Part shown: positions 17,284-25,099 of the stretch, piece after piece
How the letters are laid out: each line of letters starts with the position of its first letter
How positions within the stretch are numbered: the stretch's first letter is position 1
Assembly (NCBI GenBank): GCA_016712745.1
Contig: JADJQN010000015.1
Span: 806,001-870,000, forward strand
Source: Sandaracinaceae bacterium
GTDB lineage: Bacteria > Myxococcota_A > Polyangia > Polyangiales > JADJQN01
DNA length: 64,000 nucleotides
Direction: 5' to 3'
The notes under the pieces: model-generated
What the model was told of the DNA's origin: nothing
The model's database searches: none
Seen by the model: the letters and a program-made list of their open reading frames with translations, nothing else
Translations under genes and position numbers: made by a program

Positions 17284-18255
17284 TCAGCGCGCGAGGCAGG
17301 AGTCGATGAAGGTGTAGGTGTCGCGCCAGATCTGTTTGGCTTGGTCGCGCCAAACGAAGGCGTGGAACGTGTGCACTTCGTCGGGATAGATTTTGACGTC
17401 GCAGCGCACGCCGCGCTTGGTGAGCGCCTTGCCGAGCCGGCGCGTGTCGTCGATGAGTGGATCTCGTGTGCCGACGCCAGCGAAGAAGGGTGGAAGGGGA
17501 CGCACAAACTCTGTGTCGCCTTCGAGCAAGAGCAGCGGATCGGCCAGAGCGGTGCCTCCGGTTTCGGCCCCGGCCGAGCCTTCCAGATAGCTGCGCGAGA
17601 CTGCGGTCACCCGGTCATAAACCCAAGGTGCACGGGCGAGCTTCTTCTCGAAGCGTTCAGGGTTACTCACTTGCAGGATTCCACATGCGGGGATTACGCC
17701 GATCGGCGAGACGCCAGCTTGGAACACGCGTTTGGAGATGGTCTCGGGGCGCTGGCTCGTCGCCATGATCGTCAATGCCGTGATGAGATTTGCGCCCGCG
17801 GAATCACCTGCGAGAAAGAGGCGCGCGGTGTCGCCTTGGTAGCGCGCAGCGTTCTGGGCGACCCACTCGTATGCGAAGGAGAGGTCCTCGAGAGCCGCCG
17901 GGAACTTATGCTGAGGCGCGAGGCGATAGTTCATGCTGAAGACCGCAACACCACGTCGTGCGAACGCGAGTGCCATCGCGAAATGCGTGTCCTTGGATAG
18001 GATCTGAAATCCGCCGCCGTGCACGTAGAACACAACGGGGAACGGGCCTGTGCCGACTGTCGGAACGTAGATGTCGAGGAGATGGGCGCGATCACCAGTT
18101 TTGCGATAGGGGACGTCGCGTACGACGCGCACATCGTGGCGCTCAGGGCGAGCGTGCGGATGCAAGCGCGCCAGACGTGACATGCCCGAGAGCGCTCCTT
18201 GAATCACTTTGCCAACAAGACGGCTGCGCGTCTTTTCTCCGCGAAACGACGGCAC
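17284..18255 (-). CDS. Alpha/beta hydrolase, HSL-type esterase/lipase
   Basis: A 323-residue carboxylesterase of the hormone-sensitive-lipase group. It has the oxyanion motif HGGGF (79-83), the nucleophile elbow GDSAG (Ser152), Asp265 in GTRDPLID and His295 in DEVHTFHAF, so the triad is complete. There is no signal peptide. The start is a GTG overlapping the upstream SDR stop by one base, so the two are coupled. The substrate is unknown; family members hydrolyse short- to medium-chain esters. Confidence 0.9.
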   Translation of the reverse strand: MPSFRGEKTRSRLVGKVIQGALSGMSRLARLHPHARPERHDVRVVRDVPYRKTGDRAHLLDIYVPTVGTGPFPVVFYVHGGGFQILSKDTHFAMALAFARRGVAVFSMNYRLAPQHKFPAALEDLSFAYEWVAQNAARYQGDTARLFLAGDSAGANLITALTIMATSQRPETISKRVFQAGVSPIGVIPACGILQVSNPERFEKKLARAPWVYDRVTAVSRSYLEGSAGAETGGTALADPLLLLEGDTEFVRPLPPFFAGVGTRDPLIDDTRRLGKALTKRGVRCDVKIYPDEVHTFHAFVWRDQAKQIWRDTYTFIDSCLAR

Positions 18256-19106
18256 TAGCCACTCGCTTTCGTGATGTCGCGAAAAGAAGCCGCAACTTCG
18301 TCCACAGTGAACGGGCGCGATTCTGAAAAAGCTCCGGCCGTTTCGCGCACGCGATAGGTGTAGGCGCGCGCGCCGGCCACGCCCAGAATCTCGCCCGTCA
18401 GTTCGCGCGACAGGTCGGAGAGAAGATAGCCTGCGATGGGCGCGACGTACTCAGGTGACATCGAGTCCTCGCGAATGCTTTTGAACATAGGAAGCTCTTC
18501 TGTTTGGCGCGTACGCGCGGTGGGGACCAACGAGTTGACGCGTACGTCGTGGCGCTTGAGCTCAGCGGCCGCCGTGCGGGTGAGGCCGAAGATGGCGCCG
18601 CTCGCTGCGGCGAGCGCCGATTGCCGGATGCTGCCGAAGAACCCCACGGCACCCGATGTCAGGATAATCGAGCCGCCGGCCTTCTGATCGATGAGCGCAC
18701 GCGCCGCTGCGCGCAACATGCCGAACGCGCCGCGGACGTGCACGTCGAATACGGCCGTAAGATCTTCGTCGCTGGTCTTTTGCACGATCCCCTCGCGAAG
18801 CATTCCGGCGTTGCACACGACTCCGTCGAGGCGCCCGAACGCCTCCATGGCTTTCGTGATTGTGCGTTCTGCGGATGCCGCGTCAGTCACGCGTTCCGCA
18901 ACCGCGAGCGCGTCGCCACCGCTGCGCTTGATCTCTTGGGCGACCGAAGCGGCGACACTTTCGTCCGCGCCCGTGCCGTCAACACCGCTGCCATCGTCCA
19001 CGACGACCACACGAGCGCCTTCGCGCGAAAAAAAGAGCGCTTCGGCGCGCCCAATACCGCGCCCGGCCCCGGTGACGACAATAACCTTGTTCTCGAGGCT
19101 GCCCAT
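18255..19106 (-). CDS. Short-chain dehydrogenase/reductase lacking the catalytic Tyr-Lys pair
   Basis: A 283-residue SDR-fold protein. The ATG at 19106 directly precedes the Rossmann start ENKVIVVTGAGRGIGRA (5-21); the cofactor motif TGxxxGIG and the NAG at 99-101 are intact. Ser151 is present. In the segment RQSALAAASGAIFGL, where the family has Y-x-x-x-K, the aligned residues are Leu165 and Ser169. It should bind NAD(P) but not carry out normal SDR chemistry. The closest look-alikes are the dehydrogenase units of multifunctional beta-oxidation proteins. It overlaps the esterase gene and starts five bases after the metalloprotease gene in one operon. Confidence 0.85.
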   Translation of the reverse strand: MGSLENKVIVVTGAGRGIGRAEALFFSREGARVVVVDDGSGVDGTGADESVAASVAQEIKRSGGDALAVAERVTDAASAERTITKAMEAFGRLDGVVCNAGMLREGIVQKTSDEDLTAVFDVHVRGAFGMLRAAARALIDQKAGGSIILTSGAVGFFGSIRQSALAAASGAIFGLTRTAAAELKRHDVRVNSLVPTARTRQTEELPMFKSIREDSMSPEYVAPIAGYLLSDLSRELTGEILGVAGARAYTYRVRETAGAFSESRPFTVDEVAASFRDITKASG

Positions 19107-19111
19107 CGATC

Positions 19112-21103
19112 TTAGTGCACGAGCGGACTGCGACGCATCACGAATCCCTGGCCTGCGCTTAGCGAGAAGTTGTCCATCTCGGACCAATACATGAGGTTGG
19201 TCATGTCGGCGTGCGTCGTATCGGAGAGCACGTCGCCGCCGGCAAATGGCGCACAGGGGTTTGACGAGGAGGGAATTTCGCCCGATCCGCACGCGCGGCC
19301 CGATTCCGAGTTGTGGAAGAGGCCGAGGTAGTGGCCCATCTCATGCGCCATGATCTGCGCGATCAAGCGTGAGCTGTTGAAGCCGCTGCCTAGCAACTCC
19401 TCCGAGAAGCTCACGGCGACGCCGCTGTGATTGGTGCCGTGCACATTGCCAGCACCGGGAATTCCACCCGCAATGCCGAGCGTGATGCCGCTTTCGCGCC
19501 CGCTCTCAGCGTCAATACGATGGACGAGAAAGATATTGAGCGCATTGTTGGTTTGCCCGGCGCTGAGCTCGAACATGCGGTCGAGCTCGCTGCCCGCTGA
19601 GTCTGCGGAATCGATGACTGAGTAGATGGAACGCTCCGTGGACGTGACGTCGACGTAGTTGATCGTGCCGATCGAAATACCGGTGGTTTCGTAGATGTCG
19701 CGAAGTACCTCGATGGCATCTTGCAAGCGCGAGTTTGCGCCCGCACTCGACGCGTTCAGATCGGGCGTGACAAGGAAGATGTTCAAATCCAACGTGCCGG
19801 TCGTCATATCGCCGCCGGGCGCCCGCTTCACCCGCACGGACATCTGCACGTCGAGCGACCCAGCGTCTGCTCCCAGCAAGGAGAGACGAGTCGTGTAGCG
19901 GCCGTTGCGCAGGGCGATGCGGTCCGGCGTGGAGTTCGGAATCAACATAGAAATCATTCCGCCGTTGCCGTCTGGAAACCAGCGTACGGGCTGATCGATG
20001 TAGTCGTAGATCATCACCAAGTCGAAAACGGACGCGCGGGTGGGGTCAATCACCTCGACGAAGCCCACCGACGTGGACGATTCGCCAACGGGTTTGCCCA
20101 TCAAGGTGATGCTTACCGCGTCGTCCGGCACGGCGAAGTGAACTTCCGATCCGAGCAGGCCGGAGGGAATCGTTTCGGTGCCGAGCGGTATGTCGAGGTA
20201 CTCGACGCCAGTGCCGCTCAAGGCCGGGAAGCCGCAACCGTAGAACGCCCCAGGAACGGAAGGGCGCTCACGCGGAACGCACGACTGGCCGGCCAAGCAA
20301 TCGCCTGCTTCGCGGCATGGGACCACGCACTCGTTGTTCAGGCAGAGGCGGGCGTCGCACTCGGAATCGCTGTCGCATGCGCCTCCCACCAACGCCCCGC
20401 TCGTTGTGATCGGCAAGCACGCGGTGTCCACGTTGTCCGCGACCGAGTCGCCGTTTGGGTCAACCGGCACTGCTGCGCAAACCAGGTCGAACGAATCGCA
20501 GGCCGCCGCGTTCGCGCATTCCTTCGCGCACGTGCCACCTTCACTTGCCATAAGACATACAAGGCCAACGGAACACGGCTCGCTGGCTGTGCACGCTTCG
20601 CCTTCGCCGTGTACGACGCTCGCGTCTTCGCACATTCCGCCGGCGACGCACTGAAAGCCCTCTTGGCACTGTTCGTTACTCGTGCACTCGGGCTCGCGGC
20701 ACAAACCGGCAGCACCACACACAGAACCTTCACCGCAGTCCTCATCGCCGACGCAGTTCACGCGGCACGAACCATGGAAGCATTGGTAGCCTTCACGGCA
20801 CTCGCCTGCCGATTCGCAATTCACCAAGCAAATTGCCGCGCCAAAGTCGCTGTTGCACGTGCTGCCTTCGGGGCAGGCCGAGCTGTCGCAAATCGTCGTG
20901 CAATAACCACCCGGAACGAAATCGCCGGCAGCGCACGCGAGCCCGCCCGTGCATGGCTGCGAGTCGTTGCATGCGGCGCCAGTGTTGGGCTGGTCGGGCA
21001 TCATCTCGTTTGGCTCGCGGCTCTGGCCGCAGCTGGCGACGAAAACGAGGGAGCAGGCAAATACTACGAAGGGAAAGCCAGACGAAAAGCGCATGTGGCG
21101 CAA
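19112..21103 (-). CDS. Cys-rich lipoprotein with metzincin-type metalloprotease domain
   Basis: A 663-residue predicted lipoprotein (lipobox VASC, Cys25). Residues ~40-290 hold many short Cys motifs (for example CxxGLxC and CxxxxxCxxGxxC), resembling the EGF- or Dickkopf-like Cys repeats common in myxobacterial surface proteins. A beta-rich middle region is followed by the protease domain, with the zinc site HEMGHYLGLFH (about 585-595, HExxHxxGxxH) and a downstream Met (MTNLMYW) as the Met-turn. It is probably on the outer surface and active against proteins or peptides. The following SDR and esterase genes are close enough to be co-transcribed, but a shared pathway is not evident. Confidence 0.82.
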   Translation of the reverse strand: MRHMRFSSGFPFVVFACSLVFVASCGQSREPNEMMPDQPNTGAACNDSQPCTGGLACAAGDFVPGGYCTTICDSSACPEGSTCNSDFGAAICLVNCESAGECREGYQCFHGSCRVNCVGDEDCGEGSVCGAAGLCREPECTSNEQCQEGFQCVAGGMCEDASVVHGEGEACTASEPCSVGLVCLMASEGGTCAKECANAAACDSFDLVCAAVPVDPNGDSVADNVDTACLPITTSGALVGGACDSDSECDARLCLNNECVVPCREAGDCLAGQSCVPRERPSVPGAFYGCGFPALSGTGVEYLDIPLGTETIPSGLLGSEVHFAVPDDAVSITLMGKPVGESSTSVGFVEVIDPTRASVFDLVMIYDYIDQPVRWFPDGNGGMISMLIPNSTPDRIALRNGRYTTRLSLLGADAGSLDVQMSVRVKRAPGGDMTTGTLDLNIFLVTPDLNASSAGANSRLQDAIEVLRDIYETTGISIGTINYVDVTSTERSIYSVIDSADSAGSELDRMFELSAGQTNNALNIFLVHRIDAESGRESGITLGIAGGIPGAGNVHGTNHSGVAVSFSEELLGSGFNSSRLIAQIMAHEMGHYLGLFHNSESGRACGSGEIPSSSNPCAPFAGGDVLSDTTHADMTNLMYWSEMDNFSLSAGQGFVMRRSPLVH

Positions 21104-21159
21104 AGAGTAATCGACGCGGGTGCTCGAGGCGAACCGAAATCGCGTTCAACGCGCTTTGT

Positions 21160-21810
21160 TCAGCGTGTTGTGGGAGGTGTAGGTGTAACGCTTGGCAATG
21201 GCGCGGGCGCCGTGGGTGCCGGCGCGACAGCGACACGATCGAGCTCTATTACAGCCCGCACGGTGCGAGGCGCATCCGGGACCGCCGCAGTGAAACGAGC
21301 GTTTTGGAGTCCGCGGTTCATGCACGCCGTAATGGCGCTCGGCACGCCGTTCCCAGAGACAGAGCTGCGTGTGACGACGCCGGAAGTCGTTACAGTCGCC
21401 TCGACACTGATGCGCATGTGTGACAGAGCGTGGGACAAGTCGACGCCGTTCGCACACGCAGCTGACGATCCCGCAAGCGCGCGCAGCTCAGCCGACAAAT
21501 CCCGCGAGGGCTGCGGCGCTGGCGTGCTCGTCGTTTCGGTGGCCGTGCGTTCGGGCTCGTCGACGCGAACCGCGGGAGCACGATAGTCATCGCGCCCGGC
21601 CGGACGTTCGAAGGCAGTGGCTGCCTCAGTGCGGCCGCGTCGGTGGTCTGGCGAGGTGCGCGCTGTCGTGGTGGCGCTTGGCTGCGCTTCGGCGGGATCG
21701 TTCGACACGAACCCCCGCCCGCGTGGTTGCTCGCGATCCGCTGTCGACACGCGATTGCACGCGACGGTCGCGGCCATGCACATCGCGGCTGCGACGAGCA
21801 GACACTTCAT
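21160..21810 (-). CDS. Lipoprotein with TonB-like/AgmX-type C-terminal domain
   Basis: A 216-residue predicted lipoprotein (lipobox ATVAC, Cys18). Residues ~20-115 are a low-complexity linker rich in Arg, Thr, Pro and Glu. Residues ~115-190 form a compact domain with two Cys (SAACANG and TACMNRG) and the strand pattern HMRISVEATVTTSGVVTRS, the layout of TonB-C/AgmX-like domains and of the C-terminus of the propeller lipoprotein at 8562. A Pro/Thr tail ends the protein. Its ATG overlaps the helicase stop by four bases. Its function is unknown; family context suggests an envelope complex. Confidence 0.65.
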   Translation of the reverse strand: MKCLLVAAAMCMAATVACNRVSTADREQPRGRGFVSNDPAEAQPSATTTARTSPDHRRGRTEAATAFERPAGRDDYRAPAVRVDEPERTATETTSTPAPQPSRDLSAELRALAGSSAACANGVDLSHALSHMRISVEATVTTSGVVTRSSVSGNGVPSAITACMNRGLQNARFTAAVPDAPRTVRAVIELDRVAVAPAPTAPAPLPSVTPTPPTTR

Positions 21811-23597
21811 GCGCGAGCGAGGGCCTTGGCGACCGCTGCGTCGAGAGCGCGGTCGTTGTAGCTTTTGCCGCGTAAGGACTCGAGCACAGCGTCGACTTTC
21901 TCTTTTGGCACCGCGACGAAGGTGTGCTTGTCGCGCATGCGGATGCGCCCAATCTCTTCAGCCGGTAGGCCTGAGGTGTCACGCAGAAAGCGGCTTAGAT
22001 CGCCAACGCGCACGCCATCTCGACGTCCCACGTTGAGGTAGAGGCTTACGGCGTTGGGATCTTCCACTTGGTCGCCCTGGGGAAAGCTCTCCCGCGCTTG
22101 CGCGTCGTCGCGATTCTCGTTGAGAACAGCGATGGTCGGATCGGCGTCGTGTCCAGTGCGTGTACGACGGCGACGCGTGCGCTCAACCGGTTTGTCGCCG
22201 TCGACTGAGGCTTCACTTACACGGGGCGCTTGCGCGACAACGGCGGGGCGGGGACGCGCGTCGACTTCGGCGCGATCAAGTACGTCGGTGATTTCACGAA
22301 CGCGTGGCGCGGGTGCGCGCTCTGCAGCGGCCGGTGCGCGCTCTGCAGCAGCCGGTGCGCGTTCCGCAACAGCCGGTGCACGTTCTGCAGCAGCGGGCGC
22401 GCGCTCGGCGTGTGTGCGAGGTCCGCGGTCAGGCGATGATTCACGCCCCCTCGCTGGCCGCTCCTCGAATTCGCGCCCGCGCGACTTCTCGGCACGGCGC
22501 GTGCGTTCGATGATCACGGGCGGCCGCGCGCGACGAGCTGCGGCGGCTTCCTCCTCGACGTCACTGCCCTTGGCACCAAAGAATGCCGCGAGCAATCCGC
22601 TCAGCAACTTCTCCGCCGATGGATGCGTGAGCAGGCGGCGAGCGATGGCCAAATCGTGGTCGCTCGGGTCGTTGGCGAACGCTTCCGCCAAGATCGCGAG
22701 CTTGTCGGTTTCTTTGCGCGTGCGCTCCTCGCCAGCTGACGGGAGGGTACGCTCGATGGGAAAGATCTTGTACTGGAGGCGCAGATAATAGAGAGCGCCA
22801 ATCTCCCGAGGGCCCACGAGCGAAATCGCTGTGCCCGTGCGGCCGGCACGACCGGTACGACCGGTACGATGCACGTAGTTCTCGACTGATTCGGGCAAGC
22901 TGTAGTTGATGACGTGCGTGAGGTGCGAAACGTCGATACCGCGCGCCGCGACGTCGGTTGCCACGAGGTAGCGAATGCGGCCTTCGCGCGTGCTTGCCAT
23001 GACTTGCTCGCGGTCGGACTGGGGCAAGTCGCCGTTCAACCAATCGGCGTTGAAGCCTGCTTGCGCCAGGTCGGTCGCGACGCGTTCAGTTTCAATCTTG
23101 GTATTGCAGAAGATGATTGCGCTCTGCGGGTCTTCTACTTCGAGAATGCGAATCAAATCAGACGTTCGATTGTGACCCGTTACGCTATAGACGAAGTGGC
23201 TGATGGTCGCGGCGCCTACAGCATCGCTTGAAAGCGCGATAAATTCCGGCTCGCGCATATGACGGTCGGCCATGCGGCGAACGGCATCATCGATAGTGGC
23301 GCTGAAGAAGAGGGTCTGACGGCTCTTTGGCAAAAGTTCGAGAATCGAATGAAGCTCTTTGGCAAAGCCCATCGACAACATCTCGTCGGCCTCGTCGAGA
23401 ACGAGCACTTTGACTGGGCTCGAGTCGAGCGTGCCTCGACGCAAATGGTCAAGCACACGTCCGGGCGTTCCCGACACAATCTGTGCGCCGCGCGCGAGGT
23501 CGCGCACTTGCTTCTCCATCGGCGCGCCGCCGTAGATAGCGGTGGTCTGCGTGTTCTTATACTTGCCGAGCTTCTCGATCTCGCGCGCGCTCTGGAA
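21807..23597 (-). CDS. DEAD-box RNA helicase, C-terminal part (motif Ib onward, DbpA-type RNA-binding domain)
   Basis: Contains the rest of the helicase core: SGTPGRVLDHL (motif Ib), LDEADEML (II, DEAD), FFSATI (III, SAT), VATDVAARGIDV (V) and HRTGRTGRAGRTG (VI). A basic, low-complexity linker with ERAPAAA repeats follows. The last ~75 residues (VSLYLNVGRRDGVRVGDLSRF ... RIRMRDKHTFVAVP) match the DbpA RNA-binding domain of CsdA/DbpA helicases, which act in ribosome assembly and cold growth. The N-terminal part is in another frame: the sequence EIEKLGKYKNTQTTAIYGGAP leading into this piece is encoded only in +1 from about 23597. Read the two parts as one gene. Confidence 0.88.
   Translation of the reverse strand, partial: FQSAREIEKLGKYKNTQTTAIYGGAPMEKQVRDLARGAQIVSGTPGRVLDHLRRGTLDSSPVKVLVLDEADEMLSMGFAKELHSILELLPKSRQTLFFSATIDDAVRRMADRHMREPEFIALSSDAVGAATISHFVYSVTGHNRTSDLIRILEVEDPQSAIIFCNTKIETERVATDLAQAGFNADWLNGDLPQSDREQVMASTREGRIRYLVATDVAARGIDVSHLTHVINYSLPESVENYVHRTGRTGRAGRTGTAISLVGPREIGALYYLRLQYKIFPIERTLPSAGEERTRKETDKLAILAEAFANDPSDHDLAIARRLLTHPSAEKLLSGLLAAFFGAKGSDVEEEAAAARRARPPVIIERTRRAEKSRGREFEERPARGRESSPDRGPRTHAERAPAAAERAPAVAERAPAAAERAPAAAERAPAPRVREITDVLDRAEVDARPRPAVVAQAPRVSEASVDGDKPVERTRRRRTRTGHDADPTIAVLNENRDDAQARESFPQGDQVEDPNAVSLYLNVGRRDGVRVGDLSRFLRDTSGLPAEEIGRIRMRDKHTFVAVPKEKVDAVLESLRGKSYNDRALDAAVAKALARA
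22312..22410. repeat. 21-bp tandem repeat in the helicase linker
   Basis: Four full and one partial 21-bp units (starting GGTGCGCGCTCTGCAGC on the plus strand) encode ERAPAAA on the minus strand. The units differ at a few positions. The length is a multiple of three, so copy-number change would keep the frame and vary linker length. Confidence 0.85.
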
Positions 23598-23878
23598 GGG
23601 CGAGCTCGCGAGTCGGCGCGAGGATCAGCGCTTGCACGCCTTTTTCGCTCGAGACGAGCCGGTCGACGAGCGGCAATCCGAACGCTGCCGTCTTGCCGGT
23701 ACCCGTGCGCGCCTGCACGAGGAGGTCGCGCCCGGCAACTGCGGGTGCAAACGCTGCTACTTGAACTGGCGTCGGCGTAGTGAAACCAAGCTCGTCGACC
23801 GCACGTCGAACTTCAGGAGAGAGGGATGGCGTCGAACGTGAGAGGCGTGTCCGAGGCATCTGTAGCTTGCAGGGTCAT
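23597..23878 (-). CDS. DEAD-box RNA helicase, N-terminal part (Q motif, Walker A, motif Ia), itself shifted near 23826
   Basis: The open frame from the ATG at 23859 encodes LSPEVRRAVDELGFTTPTPVQ (Q motif), ARTGTGKTAAF (motif I) and ILAPTRELAL (Ia), then loses homology and stops at 23557. One extra base in the GGAAGGG at 23593-23600 explains the loss: without it the minus strand reads LALQSAREIEKLGKYK. Upstream, an ATG at 23878 in a third frame encodes MTLQATDASDTPLTFDAI, which supplies the conserved Phe of the Q motif and joins the LSPEV frame near 23826. The gene as written is therefore broken twice. A 13-base gap separates it from the membrane protein upstream. Confidence 0.8.
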
Positions 23879-23891
23879 GATCGGTCCAAAG

Positions 23892-24338
23892 TTAGTGAGT
23901 GCGCGCGGTAAGCGCCGCGTTGATTTCGTTGACGAGAGAGGCTTCGCGTTCGCGATGCCGAGAAAGTGAGGCTTCTACGCTGTAGCGCAGACGGCCGAGG
24001 GCCGAGTAGGCCTGGGGATGTCGGTCTTCGCAAGTCTCACCTGCGCCGTTGAAACGTTGGTCCCATTCCGCGAAGAAAACGCGTTCGCTCGACGACTCGC
24101 TCGCCGAGTCTTCGCCGTTGATGGTGTCCGCTTCGTACGAAGTCAGCGCACCCTGCAGCTCGCGAATGGTTCGCTCGCAGTCGGCGGCCGCGACGGCCTG
24201 GTGCGGATGCACGTAAGGAAAGAAAACCTGAATCAACACGGAGCGCAGGCCGGCCACGCACAGAAAAAGCGTGAGTGCGAAGTAAATGATTTGCCCAATC
24301 CGATAGCCGACACCGCGCTGCGCCTTACCGCTGTTCAT
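23892..24338 (-). CDS. Hypothetical single-pass membrane protein
   Basis: A 148-residue protein with a short basic N-terminus, one transmembrane helix (IIYFALTLFLCVAGLRSVLI, about 17-36) and a ~110-residue C-terminal domain, probably periplasmic. That domain has two Cys (Cys54 and Cys102) that could form a disulfide and a largely helical pattern (TIRELQGALTSYEAD, YSALGRLRYSVEASLSRHR). I know no family. It lies between a response regulator and the helicase on the same strand with gaps of 35 and 13 bases, so it probably shares their transcript. Confidence 0.65.
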   Translation of the reverse strand: MNSGKAQRGVGYRIGQIIYFALTLFLCVAGLRSVLIQVFFPYVHPHQAVAAADCERTIRELQGALTSYEADTINGEDSASESSSERVFFAEWDQRFNGAGETCEDRHPQAYSALGRLRYSVEASLSRHREREASLVNEINAALTARTH

Positions 24339-24373
24339 TTCGGGGCAGAGGGTTGCGCGCTAGCGTGTTTCGG

Positions 24374-25066
24374 TCAAGGCACGAGCTTGTAGCCCAGGCC
24401 ATAAACCGTGAGGATATGACGAGGTTTTTCTGGTTGCGGCTCGATCTTCTTACGCAGTTTCACGATGAAGTTATCGACAGTGCGATTGGTTGGCGACGCC
24501 TCGACGCCCCAAATCTTGTCCAGGATCTCGTCGCGCGAAACGACCTGGCCCGCGCGCGCGTGCAAATACTTGAGGAGTTCGATCTCATAGAACGAGAGCT
24601 CCATAGACTCCCGGCCGATTCGAAGCATGTGAGCCGCGGGATCGATCGCCGCCTCGCCGATTTGAAAAGGCGTCTCTGTCGCAATGACGCGTGACGCACG
24701 TCGCAACATGGCGCGCACACGTGCGATGAGCTCGCCGATGGAGAAGGGCTTCGTGACGTAATCGTCGGCGCCGGCGTCGAGGCCACGAATCTTGTCGGAC
24801 TCTTGGCTACGCGCAGTGAGCATGATGATGGGCACGTGGGGATCGAAGGCGCGTACCTGCTCGCACACTTGATATCCATTGAGCTCGGGTAGCATCAGGT
24901 CGAGCAGGATGCATTCGGGCTTCGCTTCGCGCGCCTTTGTAACGCCTTCCCGTCCGGTCTTGGCGTGGACGACACGAAAACCTTCGAACTCGAGCGAGTC
25001 GACAATGCCAAGAGCAATGGTCGGATCGTCCTCGACGAGCAGGATCGTGTTGCGCTGCGCGCTCAT
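24374..25066 (-). CDS. OmpR/PhoB-family response regulator
   Basis: A 230-residue two-component regulator. The receiver domain has Asp13/Asp14, phospho-acceptor Asp56 (CILLDLMLPE), Thr84 (IIMLTARS) and Lys106 (DDYVTKPF). The C-terminal winged helix shows LSFYEIELLKYL and the recognition region NRTVDNFIVKLRKKIE, ending VYGLGYKLVP. The ATG at 25066 is chosen because the nine residues before it lack family character. Its kinase is encoded 33 bases upstream, so the pair is cognate. Target promoters are not identifiable from this window. Confidence 0.95.
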   Translation of the reverse strand: MSAQRNTILLVEDDPTIALGIVDSLEFEGFRVVHAKTGREGVTKAREAKPECILLDLMLPELNGYQVCEQVRAFDPHVPIIMLTARSQESDKIRGLDAGADDYVTKPFSIGELIARVRAMLRRASRVIATETPFQIGEAAIDPAAHMLRIGRESMELSFYEIELLKYLHARAGQVVSRDEILDKIWGVEASPTNRTVDNFIVKLRKKIEPQPEKPRHILTVYGLGYKLVP

Positions 25067-25099
25067 GAGGCCGTGATTAACTGATGCACACACGCCCTG

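Noticed and set aside
19721..21586. 621-codon open frame on the plus strand
   Set aside because: It lies opposite the Cys-rich metalloprotease gene, which has a lipobox, HExxHxxGxxH and Met-turn; the open antisense frame follows from that gene's codon bias.
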